DNA from: Dugong dugon
Taxonomy: Eukaryota > Chordata > Mammalia > Sirenia > Dugongidae
Length of the DNA stretch: 64,000 bases
Direction of reading: 5' to 3'
Assembly (NCBI GenBank): GCA_030035585.1
Contig: CM057477.1
Span: 59,377,447 to 59,441,446 of the forward strand
The notes below the pieces were generated by a model. That model had not been told where the DNA came from. It saw nothing but the letters and a program-made list of their open reading frames with translations, and did not search any database. A program made the position numbers and the translations under genes. The first letter of the stretch is position 1. Each line of letters begins with the position of its first letter. This document shows positions 11,513 to 23,409 of this stretch, piece after piece.

Positions 11513-11617
11513 AAAAGCAAGTTGCAGAATTATTTTCTAAAAGTTGCAGAATGTTGTTTATGATATGTATTTTACATGTACTAAATGCATATAGTATTTC
11601 TAAACAGACATAGCATA

Positions 11618-11662
11618 TATGTTGCTGTTGTGTGCCATCAAGTCGATTTCGACCTATATATA
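11618..11662 (-). mobile_element. AfroSINE tail fragment
   Basis: Only the tail is present (gttgctgttgtgtgccatca then agtcgatttcgac). The rest is missing. Confidence 0.7.
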
Positions 11663-12276
11663 GTACATTTTATAAAATAAAATAAAATAGCATGTAAAAA
11701 AATTGATTTCCCTGATCAATAATGAGGTTGAGAATCTTTTGAAATGTTTATTGGTCATTGGAATTAACTTTTCTGTGCGTGCATATTCATCCTTTGCCCA
11801 TTTAAGGTTGTTTCTTTTTTCTTATTAATTTGTAGTACTTTATAGTCTTTGAATACCAGTTTTTTCTTGATTATAAATCTTGTAAACATTTTCTCCAAGT
11901 TTGTGGCTTATAACTTAGAAAGTGGCTTATAAAGTTTTTTGTCATATATATAATTTTACAATTTCATATGGGATAGAGTGGAATTTTTTTTTTTGACCGT
12001 TTATTGACAAGTTCATCCATTCCTACACTGATTTATAATGCTATCTCTAACATATACTAAGTTCCTCCATATATGTGGGTTTGTTTCTGTGCTCTGTAGT
12101 CTATTTTAACGGTCTATTCGTCTTTCCCAGCACCAGTACCATACTGTTATAATAAATACAGCTTTACAATGGATCTTGATATCTAATAGTAAGTACACCC
12201 CCTTAATCTTCTTCAAAAGTCACTTGGCTATTATTGATCCTTTATACTTCCATGCCAATTTTGAGGTCAGCTTGTC

Positions 12277-12281
<5 letters not shown>

Positions 12282-12309
<28 letters not shown>
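12282..12309. repeat. Poly(A) run, A28
   Basis: Uninterrupted A run within the old antisense L1. It is probably slippage expansion; no element end adjoins it. Confidence 0.95.
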
Positions 12310-12313
<4 letters not shown>

Positions 12314-12408
12314 GGTGGGATCTTGATTGAATTATATCTGTATATTATTTTGGAGGAAAAAATTAAACAGCTTTACAATACTGAGTCTTCCTTTCCATGA
12401 ACATGGTA

Positions 12409-12567
12409 TAAAACCCGTTGCTGTCATGTCAATTCTGACTCATAGCGACCCTACGGGACAGAGTAGGACTGCCCCATAGAGTTTCCAAGGAGCACCTGGT
12501 AGATTCGAACTGCCAACCTTTTAGTTAGCAGCCATAGCTCTTAACCACTACGCCACCAGGGTTTCCT
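12409..12567 (-). mobile_element. AfroSINE, near full length
   Basis: Antisense copy inside the old L1, from acccgttgctgtcatgtcaa at the tail to cgccaccagggtttcc at the head. It is well preserved. Confidence 0.92.
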
Positions 12568-13000
12568 GAACATGCTATAGCTTGCCATTTATTCACGTCT
12601 TTTTAAAAATATATATATAGTTTTCAACAAAGATTAATAGTTTTCTCCATAAAGACTTTATATGTCATTTGTCAGATATATTTCTAGATGCTCAAAGCTT
12701 TCTGCTACTATTTTGAATGGGATCATTGTTACTGGAGTATAGGAATGCCACTGATTTTGGTGCATCAGTAACTTCATTAAACTCTATTTTTTATAATAAT
12801 TTAGATATAATTTCTCTTGAATTTTTTTTTTTTTTTTAAATGTAGCCAATTCAGAAGTTCCCTTCTACTCATGGTTTACTAAGAGTATCGCTGGTTTACA
12901 AAGATTTCTTTTGTTTTTATTTTTTAGGTTTGGCTATTGGATTTTATTAAATCCTTTTTTTTCCCTCCATTTACTATATTTTTTTCACTAATCTGTTAAT

Positions 13001-13207
13001 GGAGTCCCTGAGTGGTACAAACGGGTTAAGGGCTAGACTACTAGCCAAAAAGTTGGCAGTTCAAACTCATCCAGGGGCACCTTAGAAGATGGGCCTGGCA
13101 ATCTGCTTCTGAAAGGTCACAGCCTTGAAAAACCTATGAAGCAGTTCTACTCTGCTCACAGAGTCACCATGAGTCAGAATTGACTCATTGGCAACTAAAA
13201 ACAAAAA
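13001..13207 (+). mobile_element. AfroSINE, long form
   Basis: Sense copy in the old L1: ggagtccctgagtggtacaa head, ggcagttcaaactcatccag B-box region, and a gagtcagaattgactcattg tail followed by an A-rich end. Confidence 0.9.
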
Positions 13208-14529
13208 TAATCTGCTAATACAGTGAATTAAAATAATAGAATATTGAGCTTTCTTCACATTCTTGAGATAATTTCAAATTGTTAATGATTTAAAATATAT
13301 ACATATTGCTAGATTTGATTTGTTAGCATTTTATTAGGATGTTTGTATCCATCACCTGAGTTCAATTTATAATTTTCCCTTCATAAATGATTCTTGTCTG
13401 CTTTGGGTATCAAGTTATGCTAAACGCAAAGTGAATTGGAGTTTATACTACTTATTCTTTGGAACAGTTTGTATAAGATAATGATTATATCTTCTGTGAT
13501 AAATCTGTAAAACTTGAAAATAAAACCAGCCAGGAATGGCATTTTTAATGAGATTTTTAACTACTAATATGATTTCTTTCATGATTATGGCTCTATTTGA
13601 ATTTTCTACTCCTTCTTCACCAATTTAGATAACATATACAACTCTAGAAAATTTTCCTTTTTTTGTTTTGTAAATGTTGACTTTATCTGTAGATATGTTA
13701 TTTACTTCCTAATATTACTTGTGTTTGCTGTCTTTTATATTGATTAAATCTACCAGGGTTTCATTTTATTAATATTTTCAAAGAATCCTTTTATTTGACT
13801 AATCTTCTCTATGGTTACTTTATTCTAATTTTATTAATTTGTGCCTTTAACTTCAACATTCAATTTCTTCTATTTTCTTTGGGTTTAGTCTATCACTTTT
13901 TTTTACTAACTTCTTAAGTTGAATGTTTAGCTCATGAATTTTTTTTCTTCCTTTCTAATATGTGAGCTTAAGGCTAAAGAAAAATTCCCTTGAAGTGCTA
14001 CCTTAGACGCATCTTTCAAATACTGAGGTTTGGTTTCGGTCATAGAGTTGTGACTATTTCATAATTTTAATTATGATTTATTCTTTGATGTGTGATTGAG
14101 TCAGAAGTGTTTCAAAATTCTAAATGTATGGGCTTTAAAAATGTATTTTTTGTTATTGTTAATAATTATGTTGCTTTGTGGTCATAGAAAGTGATCATTA
14201 TGATAAAGATTCTTTGGTATTTATGGAGCATTGACTTTTGATCTACTGTGTGTTCAGTTATCGATATGTGGCACAAATGTTCCACGTACTTGAAAAGAAT
14301 GTAATCTTCTTTGTCCACTGGACAAGGTCCCATTTTATCAAGTTTGTTAATGGGGTTGTTCAAATCTTCTCTATCTTTACTAATTTTTAGAATATATAAT
14401 CTATCTATTTCTGAAAGAAGTGAGGTAAAACCTCCCCCTATGACTTCTGATCTTGCAATTTTCCCTTATATTCTGATTTTTTTCTGTCCTACATATTTTG
14501 ACATTATGTTCCTTCTTAGGTGTGAATGG

Positions 14530-14592
14530 TTCAAAACCAAACCAAACTCGTTGCCATCGAGTTGATTCCAACTCATAGTGACCCTTCAGAGA
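14530..14592 (-). mobile_element. AfroSINE tail fragment next to a VWA8 exon
   Basis: About 60 bp of antisense tail (actcgttgccatcgagttga then actcatagtgaccc) that stops short. It lies about 35-40 bases downstream of the donor of the VWA8 exon at 14626-14741. Confidence 0.82.
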
Positions 14593-14625
14593 CTTAAATT
14601 TGGTGAGAAGGGAGAATATGGTTAC

Positions 14626-14741
14626 CTGGAGAGGCAGGCTTTAGTAACAGCACTGTGAAGATTTTCATTAGGATACAGTGACAGCCGACGTGAAATCCGT
14701 AACAGTTGTCTGGTAGAAAGTGATGCTGCCAATGACTGTGC
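14626..14741 (-). CDS. VWA8: VWA8 coding exon (fifth in this window), C-terminal part of AAA lid region
   Basis: This exon encodes 38 codons beginning AQSLAASLSTRQLLRISRR and ending AVTKACLS, plus AG of a split Arg codon completed by the exon at 3281. It starts in phase 0 directly after the exon at 27531. The acceptor is GATAG and the donor is GTAACC. The Ser-Thr-Arg-Gln-Leu-Leu-Arg-Ile core resembles the sensor-2/lid helix seen after AAA_5 ATPase cores, where an Arg follows an S-T/P-R motif. That structural assignment is inference from family resemblance. An antisense AfroSINE remnant ends about 40 bases downstream of the donor (about 14530-14590). Confidence 0.96.
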
Positions 14742-15423
14742 CTATCAAAGGGCAAAGAGAGCCAGTTAAGAGTCCTGTTTCAACTTGCTGTAAGTCCCTT
14801 TAGATGGATATCACAGCAGAATTCATTATTCCTGAAGGACAAGGCCAAACTTAAATATGTACTGTTAATAAGTTACAAGTAAAAATATGTAGAAACAATT
14901 TGTACTTATAGCATACCGAATGATAGCTTTTTAAAAGATCTGTCTAAAACATGTTTAACAGTTAAATTCAATTACAATGTTTTCGTTATGCTAAATGCGG
15001 TGTGTACATGTTGTGGGAGATGAGTGAAGAAGGTGGTTGGATGGAGGAAGAGAGGATGTTACATAATAAAGGTTGCACCTGACGAACAAATAACCCTTAT
15101 ATACAATTAACTATTTGTTCTTTTTCTTGCTTACACAAAGCCGACATGTTAACATACCCTGAAAATGCTTAGAGCTTTATGTAAATATGTGAGTTCTGAA
15201 ATGGAAAACAGGAATTGTGGTCAATTTAGGGTGCTGACTATTGAGATGCCAACCAGCACGTCACTGGGTGGCAGTCTGCTTTTTGGAACCCTTCCTCTAT
15301 ACTGTCTGGATAATTCCACTTTGTTTTCTTGACCTTCCCCAGATTCCACTAACAGAGTTGTACTATAGAGCTCAGGACATAGTAAATAATATTTCTTGAC
15401 TTGAACTTGATGTTATCTTGGCA
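14742..15423. other. Intron, unique sequence
   Basis: VWA8 intron immediately upstream of the exon at 14626-14741. No named repeat seen. Confidence 0.5.
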
Positions 15424-15640
15424 GGAGCATAATGTAATGATAAAGTTTATCGTTTTGGAATGAGACAAATCAGATTCCCATTTATTAGCTGTGTGACCCT
15501 GGCAAACTAATTAACCTCTCCAAGCCACAGTTTCCTCATCTCTAAAACGGAGACAATAACACTCTCATTTAATAAGGTTGCTAAGAGGATTAAATTAGAA
15601 AATGATCCTAAAGCACTTAGCACAGTGAACAAGGTCTCTG
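15424..15640 (+). repeat. MIR SINE
   Basis: Sense MIR with the diagnostic core ttagctgtgtgaccctggca, then cagtttcctcatctctaaaa and ggattaaattagaaaatgat. Confidence 0.9.
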
Positions 15641-15707
15641 AAGATGGAAAAATCTCATAGAGGAAGGGATGTGCCCTACACATCTGCATGAATTCAATGA
15701 ATCAGAT

Positions 15708-15914
15708 TACCGTATTTTTTCGTATTTCTGTTTGCAAGTCGCACTCTCACCCCATGAAGTACCCTCACAAGCATGGCCATGCCAGTCCTCTTCCACACGT
15801 TGCTGTGGAAAAAAAATTAGCATAGCGTGCTTATGAAAATACCTTATGGGGGCGGGGTGGGGAACATGGACAGCAAACGCAAAAGGCGTCTGTTGTTTGT
15901 GTAAAAATACGGTA
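15708..15914. mobile_element. Small terminal-inverted-repeat element (MITE-like)
   Basis: A 207-bp unit with perfect 12-bp inverted ends, taccgtattttt (15708-15719) and aaaaatacggta (15903-15914). Next to the left end is cgtatttctgtttgcaagtcgcactc, which resembles the ends of small DNA transposons whose termini read accgtattttttcg..aagtcgcac. It has no coding capacity. Superfamily not assigned. Confidence 0.65.
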
Positions 15915-16474
15915 CTACGGCCTAACTCCTAATTTAGAGCAGCAGCATGAGGAGAAGGCAGTTGTCACTGAAAACCAAAAGACAGAAGCACGTTTGAAAC
16001 AACTGGTCCTCTGGGAGAGCAGAGCAGCCCAGGATGATGCAACAGAGGGTAGGAGGACATCCAAGCCACCCTGGCCATCTGAGGGTCTAAAGAGGTGTTA
16101 TGAATTGAACTGTGTCTCCCAAAATATGTGTTGTAAATCCTAAACCCTATGCCTGAGGTTATAATCCCATTTGGGAATAGGCTGTCTTTGTTATGTTAAT
16201 AAGGCAGGATTCATATAGGGTGTGTCTTGAGTCAATCTGTTACAAGTATAAAAGGAGCAGATTAAGGAGGCAGAGATGTAAGAGAGATGCCAAACCACAT
16301 GAAGATCACTCAAGAGCAGAATTCCAAAAGAAACAAGGACCTTTCTCAAGAACCAGTAGAGACAGAAAGCCCTCCCCTAGAGCCAGCATCGTGAGTTTGG
16401 ACTTATAGCCTCCTAAACTGTGAGAAAATAAATTTCTGTTTGTTAAAGTCACCCATGTGTGACATTTCTGTTAT

Positions 16475-19400
16475 GTCGTTGTTGTTTGGTGCTATAAAGT
16501 TGGTTCCGACTCACAGCAACCCGACGTACAAGAGAATGAAACACTGCCTGGTCCTACACTAGCCTTACAATCATTGTTACACTTGAGTCCACTGTTGTAG
16601 CCACTGTATCGATCAATCTCATTAGGGTCTTCCTCTTTTTTGCTGACCCTCTACTTTACCAAACATGGTGTCCTTCTCCAGGGATTGATCCCTCCTGATA
16701 ACATGTCCAAAGTATGTGAGATGTAGTCTCGCCATCCTTGCTTCTGAGGAGCTTTCTGGTTGTAGTTCTTCCAAGACAGACTTGTTCTTTCTTTTGGCAG
16801 TCCATGGTACATTCAATATTTTTTGTCAACCCCAAAATTGAAAGGCGTCAATTCTTCTTCACTCTTCCTTATTCATTGTCCAGCTTCCGCATGCATATAA
16901 GGCAACTGAAAACACCATGGCTTGGGTCAGTCGCACCTTAGTCTTCAAGGGGACATCTTTGCTTTTTAACACTTTAAAGAGGCCTTTTGCAGCAGATTTG
17001 TCCAATGCAATGTGTCGTTTGATTTCTTCACTGCTGCTTCCATGGGTGTTAATTATGGATCCAAGTAAAGTGAAATCCTTGACAACTTCAATCTTTTCTC
17101 CATTTATCATGATGTTATGGATTGCTCCAGTTGTGAGGATTTTTGTTTTCTTTATATTGAGGTGTAATCCCTACTGAAGGCTATAGTCTTTGATCTTCAT
17201 CAGTAAGTGCTTCACTTTCAGCAAGCAAGGTTGGGTCATCTGCATAACGCAAGTTATTAATGAATCTTCTCCAATCCACATGCCCTGTTCTTCTTCATAT
17301 ATTCCAGCTTCTCGGATTATTTGCTCAACATACAGATCAAATAAGTATGGTGAAAGGATACAATCCGGAAGCACACCTTTCCTGACTTTAAGCCACGCAG
17401 CATCCCCTTGCTCTGTTCGACTGACTGCCTCTTGATCTATGTACAGGTTCCTCATAAGCATAATTAAGTGTTCTGGAATTCCCAATCTTTGCAATGTCAT
17501 CCATAATTTGCTATGATCCACACAGTCGAATGCCTTTGCACAGTCAATAAAACACAGATAATTATCTTTCTGGTATGCTCTGCTTTCAGCCAAGATCCAT
17601 CTGACATTGGCAATGAATGATATTTCTCATTCCGTGACCTCTTCTGAATCCAGCTTGAATATCTGGCAGTTCCCTGTTGAAGTACTGCTGCAGCCACTTT
17701 TGAATGATCTTCAGCATGATTTTACTTGCATGTGATATTTATGATATCGTTTGATAGTTTCCACATTCTGTTGGATCACTTTTCTTTAGAACAGGCATAA
17801 ATATGGATCTCTTCCAGTTGGTTGGCCAGGTTGCTGTCTTCCAGATTTCTTGGCACAGATGAGTGAGCACTTCAGCGCTACATCCCTTTGTTGAAACATT
17901 TCAATTGGAATTCTGTCAATTCCTGGAGCCTTGTTTTTCCCCAATTTCTTTAGTGCAGCTTGGACCTCTGCCTCTAGTACGATCAGTTCCTGCTCATATG
18001 CTACCTCCTGAAATGGCTGAATGTCCACCAATTCTTTTTGGTATACTGACTCTGCGTATTCCTTCCATCTTCTTTTGTTGCTTCCTTTGTCATTCAGTAT
18101 TTTCCCCATAGAATCCTTCACGATTGCAACTCGAGGTTTGAATTTTTTCTTCAGTTCCTTCAATTTGAGAAATGCAGAGCATGTTCTTCCCTTTTGGTTT
18201 TCTATCTCCAGGTCTTTGCACATGTCATTACAATACTTTACCTTGTCTTCTCGAGCTGCCCTTTGAAATCTGTGGTTCAGCTATTTTACTTCATCATTTC
18301 TTCCTTTTGCTTTAGCTACTCAATCTTCTAGAGGAAGTTTCAGAGTCTCTTCTGACATCCATTTTGGTCTTTTCTTTCTTTCCTGTCTGTTTAAGGACCT
18401 CTTGTTTTCTTCATATATGATAACCTTGATGTCATTCCACAACTTGTCTGGTCTTCAGTCATTAGTGTTCAAAGCATCAAATCTATTCTTGAGATGGTCT
18501 CTAAATTCAGGTGAGATATACTCAAGGTCATACTTTGGCTCTCATGAACTTGTTCTAATTTTCTTCAGCTTCAACTTGTACTTGCATATGAGCAATTGAT
18601 GGTCTGTTCTGCAGTCAGCCCCTGGCCTTGTTCTGAATGATATCAAGCTTTTACATCGTCTCTTTCCACAGATGTAGCTGATTTGATTCCTGTGTATTCT
18701 ATCCAGCAAGGTCCACGTGTATCATCTTCATTTATGCTGGTGAAAAAAGGTATTTGCAACAAAGAAGTTGTTGGTCATGCAACATTCTGTCATGCAATCT
18801 CCGGCATCGTTTCCATCACCAAGGCCATATTTTCCAACTATTGATCCTTCTTCTTTGTTTCCAACTTTTGCATTCCAATCCCCCATAATTATCAATGCAT
18901 CCCAAATGAATGTTAGATCAATTTCAGACTGCAAACATTGGTAAAAATCTCCACTTTCCTTATTTTTGACTTCAGTGGTTGGTGGGTAAACTTGAATAAT
19001 ATTTGTATTAACTGGTCTTCCTTGTAGGCATAATGGATATTATCCTATCACTGACAGTGTTGTACTTCAGGATAGATCTTGAAATGTTCTTTTTGACGAT
19101 GAATGCAACGCCATTCCTTTTCAAGCTGTCATTCCTGGCATAGTAGACCATATGATTGTCCAGTCCAAGATGGCCAATACCAGTCCACTTCAGCTCACTA
19201 ATGCCTAGGATATAGATGTTAATGTGTTCCATTTCATTTCTGTTGATTTTCAATTTTTCTAGATTCATACTTCGCACATTCCACATTCCAGTTATTAATG
19301 GATGTTTGCAGCTGTTTCTTCTAATTTTGAGTCATGCCACATCAGCAAATGAAGGTCCCAAAAGCTTGACTACATCCACGTCATTAAGGTGGACTCTACT

Positions 19401-19695
19401 TTGAGGAGGCAGCTCCTCCCCATTCATCTTTTAAGTGCCTTTCAATCTGAGGGGCTCATCTTCCAGCACTATATCTAACAATTTCTGCTGCTATTCATAG
19501 GTATTTACTGGCTATTTCTTTTCAGAAGTAGACTGCCAGGTCCTTCTTCCTAGTCTGTCTTAGTCTGGAAGCTCTGCTGAAACCTGTCCACCATGGGTGA
19601 CCCTGTTGGTATTTGAATACCAGTGGCATAGCTTCCAGCATCACAGCAACACGCAAGCCCCCAAAGTATGACAAACTGACAGACATGTCTGTCAG
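16475..19695 (-). mobile_element. RTE/BovB-type LINE, full length, inserted in the 5' LTR of the MaLR fossil
   Basis: This 3,221-bp minus-strand element is flanked by a perfect 10-bp target-site duplication, tttctgttat (16465-16474 and 19696-19705). Its length is what is usual for a full RTE. From its 5' end it encodes an AP-endonuclease (ISELKWTG near 19170-19150; MGDWNAKVG near 18885), then a spacer, then reverse transcriptase (NKAPGIDRIPIEMF near 17900; LCFIDCAKAFDCVDH near 17530; YADD at 17246-17235). The C-terminal region (FTLLGSIINTHG, FGHVIRRDQSLEKD) ends in an aacaacaac-type tail. The frame is broken by several frameshifts and stops: for instance YADD is in a different frame from the preceding FIDCAKAFD block, and the usual GVRQG before CILSP reads GVLPD. 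It is dead, but complete end to end. Confidence 0.93.
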
Positions 19696-21399
19696 TTTCT
19701 GTTATAGCAGCACTAAATAGCTAAGACAGAATTTGGTACACAGAAGTAGGGGTGCTGCTCTAACAGTTACCTAAAATGTGGAAGTGGTTTTAGAATTGGG
19801 TAATGTGTAGAGGCTGGAAGAGTTTTAAGGTGCCTCATAGTAAAAGCCTAGACTGACTTGAAGAGACTGTTGGTAGAATTATCGATGCCAAAGGCAATTC
19901 TGGTGAGGACTCAGAAAGAAGTGATGAAAGCCATAGAGGAAGTTTGTATTGTCTTAGAGAACATACATGGCACCGTCAACAGAATGTTGCTAGACATGTG
20001 GATGTTAAATGTGCTTCTGGTGAGGCATTAAAAGAAAATGATGAACATGTGATTGGACAATGGAGGAAGGATGATGCTTTTTATGCAGTGGCAAAGAACT
20101 TGTCTGAATTATGTTCAAAGATTTGGAGGAAGGTAGAACTTGTAAGTGATGAACTTATATTTGGCTGAGGAGGTTTCTAAGCAAGACCTTAAAGGGGTCG
20201 TGTGCTTTCTCCTTGCTGCTTATAGTGAGAAGAAAGAGATGGACTTAAAAATGAACTGTGCAAAATGAAAACAAAATCTAAAGATTTGGAAAATTCTGTT
20301 GTACACAGGACATGTGTTCTAGAATCTTCACCAAGGACATCGCTACACAATCTTTTGTTAAAGAGATTAAGCCTGTGACTGACGGATCTAACCAACTACC
20401 ACAGCAGAAAACCAATAGCTTAGAATGAAGGAGACAGTGCTAGGACAAAAGGAACTAAAGCTGTCTGCCTCTTAAAATTCTGCAGGCAGGAAACAGGCCT
20501 AATGAGCTACATCTGTTGTCCTCCAAGAAAAGAAAAGGACCATCCCTGGAGCAGCTTGAGATCAGGAGAGCTACTGGAAGGAGTATGGGAAGCAGGGCTG
20601 CCTCACTTTCAAAGGGTGGAGCCATGGCCTTCTAGGTTTCAAAGAGTCATATCTCTACCAACTCAGTTCTGTAGTGTAAGGCTGCTGTGCCCAAAGGCCT
20701 AGAGGATGGGGTCACAGACCAAAGCTGAGGGGATGGGGATACCATGCCCAAGGTGCAGGAAAATGGAGCCTGCCAGGGTTGAGGGAGTGGGGTGGCCACT
20801 CAAATGGACTAGGACAATGGGGCTGCCCAAAGCCAAGGGAGCTGAGTTGCTGTCCCAGTGGACTCGGAAGGTGGGGCTGAAGCCCAGGGCTGAGAGGTCT
20901 CCACCTAGAATCCAGAGGGCGTGGCCAATACCCAGAGTCTGGAGAGTAGGGCCACTGCCCAGATGGTCTCAGAGAATAGAGGATTATTTTTAAGCTTCGA
21001 GAGTTAATGTAATTTGTTCTGCTAGGTTTTGGACTTGCTTGGTGCCCATTATCCCTTCTTTCTCTCCAATTTCTTCCATTTGTAATGGAAATGTCTATCT
21101 TGTGCCTGTTCTACCATTGTACTTTGGAAGCAGATAACTTGTGTTCTGGATTTCACAGGTTCGCAGATGAAGAAGAATTTTTCCCTAGAATGGAATATGC
21201 CTAAAATCTCACCTATATTTGATTCTGATGATTCAGAAGATAAGATTTTGGACTTGGAGTTGATATAAGACTTTTGGGATGATGTGATGGGGTGAATATG
21301 TTTTGCATGTGGGAAGGACATGAATTTTGAGGGGGCCAAAGGATTGAATGTTACAGATTGAATTGTGTCCTCCAATATATTATAAATCCTAACCTCTAC

Positions 21400-21561
21400 G
21401 GAGCCCTGGTGGCATAGTGGTTAAGAGCTCAGCTGCTAACCAAAGGGTCAGCAGTTCAAATCCACTAGCTACTCCTTGGAAACTCTATGGGGCCATTCTA
21501 CTATGTCCTAGAGTCGCTATGTGTCAGAACTGATTCCATGGCACCTAACAACAACAGCAAC
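21400..21561 (+). mobile_element. AfroSINE inserted in the 3' LTR of the MaLR fossil
   Basis: Sense copy from ggagccctggtggcatagtg to cacctaacaacaacagcaac. LTR sequence resumes directly on both sides (taaatcctaacctct before, cctccagttataatccc after). Confidence 0.93.
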
Positions 21562-21918
21562 ATGCCTCCAGTTATAATCCCATTAGATAATGGGTTGTCT
21601 TTGTTATGTTAATGAGGAATAATTACTGTAGGGTGTGTTTTGAGTCAATATCTTACAAGATATGAAAGGAGCAGATTAAGCAAGCAGAGATGGCGGAAGA
21701 GAGATGCCAAGCCACATGAAGATCGTCCAGAAGCAGAAGCTCAAAGAGACAAGGACCTTTCTCCTGAGCCAAGAGAGAAAGAAAGCCTTCCCCTAGAGCT
21801 AGCATCATGAATTTGGACTTCTAGCCTCCTAAACTGTGAGAAAATAAACTTCTGTTTATGAAAGCCACCCACTTGTGGTATTTCTGTTATAGATGTACTA
21901 GATAACTAAGACAAGAAG

Positions 21919-22551
21919 GGACTCTATGAAATTAACAAAAAGTTTGGAATGGATGATGGGAAGATGCCAGACACACTACACATTTGCTTGTTTCAATGTT
22001 TTGCCTAAAATCATCTCTGTATGTCCCAAAGAAGACAAAAACTGATTTTTCCTTCCTCCTGTATTTCACAGCTCCATGAAAACTTGGTCTGCTGTTCTTA
22101 GTATAATATTTCAGCTACAACTGGGGTTAAAAACAGTCCTGTGAGGACTAGGTTGAGAGCATGGCCATCACTTATGACATATTTTCTTTTCTATTATAAA
22201 ACATATTCCAAGTTTCAAAGAACTCATTTACAAGCAAACATTTGGTCTATCCTTGTTTTCAACAAATTTGCATTCTAGACATGGAGAGAATATTTAAGTA
22301 TAAGAAACAGTAAATTACAATTCAAAATAGCATATAACATAATGCCAAAATAAGTGGAGCATTGACAACTGCTACAGGGGCTTAAAATGTGCAAGTGGGC
22401 AGGAAAAATGCTATAGAAGCAAAAGGAATAGAAATACCTGTATAACATGAGGAAACGCACGCAGCTTTACTAAAGTCCTGGTGGAAGGCTTGCTCCCAAG
22501 TAACAAAGCCCTGTGAATGACACTCTGAGCAGTTTGGCCTTACTCCTACAG
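21919..22551. other. Intron, unique sequence
   Basis: VWA8 intron with no named element. Confidence 0.5.
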
Positions 22552-22564
22552 GCAATATGACTTT

Positions 22565-23396
22565 TTTTCTTTTTCAATAATTTATTTTATTTTGTGGAGA
22601 ATATACACAGCAAAACATACACCAACCAATTCAACAGTTTCTACATGTACCATTTAGTGACACTGATTACATTCTTCAAGTTCTGCATGAATTCTCACCT
22701 TCCTTTTCTGAGTTGTTTCTCTCCCATTAACATAAACTCACTGCCCCCTACGGTTCCTATCTAATCTTTCAAGTTGCTGTTGTCAATTTGATCCCATATA
22801 GACAGATTTTAAAAGAGCATAATGCTAAAGGTAGACATTCTTTTCTAGTTAAGCTTAACTATTGTTTGGTTTTAAGAAGACTTCAGGGAATATTTTTGGT
22901 TTAAGGTTTAAAGATTATCTCAGGGCAATAGTTTCAAGGGTTCATCTAGCCTCCATGGCTCCAGAAAGTTTGATGATTCTCATGATTCCATGAGAATAAT
23001 TTGAAATTCTGTTCTGCATATTCCCCCTTTTGATCTGGATTTTTCTACAGAGTCTTTGCTCAAAATGTTCAGTAATGGTAGCTGGGCACCATCCAGTTCT
23101 TTTGGTCTCATGGTGAAGGAGCCAGTTGTTCATGGAGGCAATGAGCCACACATTCCATATCCTCCTCCTCCTCCTGATTCTCTTTCTTCCTCTGTTGCTT
23201 CAGAAGAATAGAGACCAATTGTCGAGCCTTGGATGACCAATTGCAAGCTTTTAAACCCCTGCCATTATGCAACAAAATAAAAGGTAGAACAGAAGTACTA
23301 AACATGTTATAAGGCCAATTAACCATTCCTGACTCTCCTTTCTGTTGCTCCGGGCAGATACAGAGCAATTGTTGTGCCTTGGATGGCAGTTTAAAA
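22565..23396 (-). mobile_element. L1, 3' UTR only (5'-truncated)
   Basis: Antisense L1 3' end with a T-rich left end and L1 phrases such as agctgggcaccatccagttc. A 13-bp direct repeat with one mismatch (gcaatatgacttt at 22552-22564, gcaataggacttt at 23397-23409) flanks it. It belongs to an older subfamily than the copy at 7828. A short (tcc)n tract lies at 23160-23176. Confidence 0.88.
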
Positions 23397-23409
23397 GCAA
23401 TAGGACTTT

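Larger units (their letters stand above)
7660..14529 (-). mobile_element. Old antisense L1 (L1M-type), broken up by younger insertions
   Basis: Minus-strand L1 sequence is seen at about 7660-7827 and 9113-9580 (3' UTR and ORF2 end) and at about 11540-14529 (ORF2 body). The plus strand shows typical reverse ORF2 phrases such as caccagtaccatactgttat and tttgtccactggacaaggtc. The pieces are collinear with one another, which suggests one old copy. It is interrupted by the L1 copies at 7828-9099 and about 9585-11515 and by SINEs at 12409 and 13001. An A28 run at 12282-12309 has expanded inside it. It has many stops in all frames. Confidence 0.75.
16096..21913 (+). mobile_element. MaLR-type LTR retrotransposon fossil (ERVL-MaLR, MLT1-like), LTR-internal-LTR
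   Basis: The 5' LTR starts at 16096 (tgttatgaattgaactgtgt) and, after removing a nested LINE, ends at 19728 (agctaagaca). The internal region of about 1.6 kb (19729-21348) is of the gene-poor MaLR type, with short purine-rich modules near 20500-20990. The 3' LTR is 21349-21913 and contains a nested SINE. Both LTRs begin TG and end CA. The 5-bp flanks are nearly alike (agagg at 16091, agaag at 21914). It is an old element that predates the RTE and AfroSINE inserted into it, and it is broken. It has no intact viral gene, as usual for this family. Confidence 0.85.

Noticed and set aside
20502-20993. Two adjacent open frames (66 and 95 residues) with repeated Pro/Arg/Trp patterns.
   Set aside because: They fall in the purine-rich internal region of a MaLR fossil, a family without protein genes of its own.
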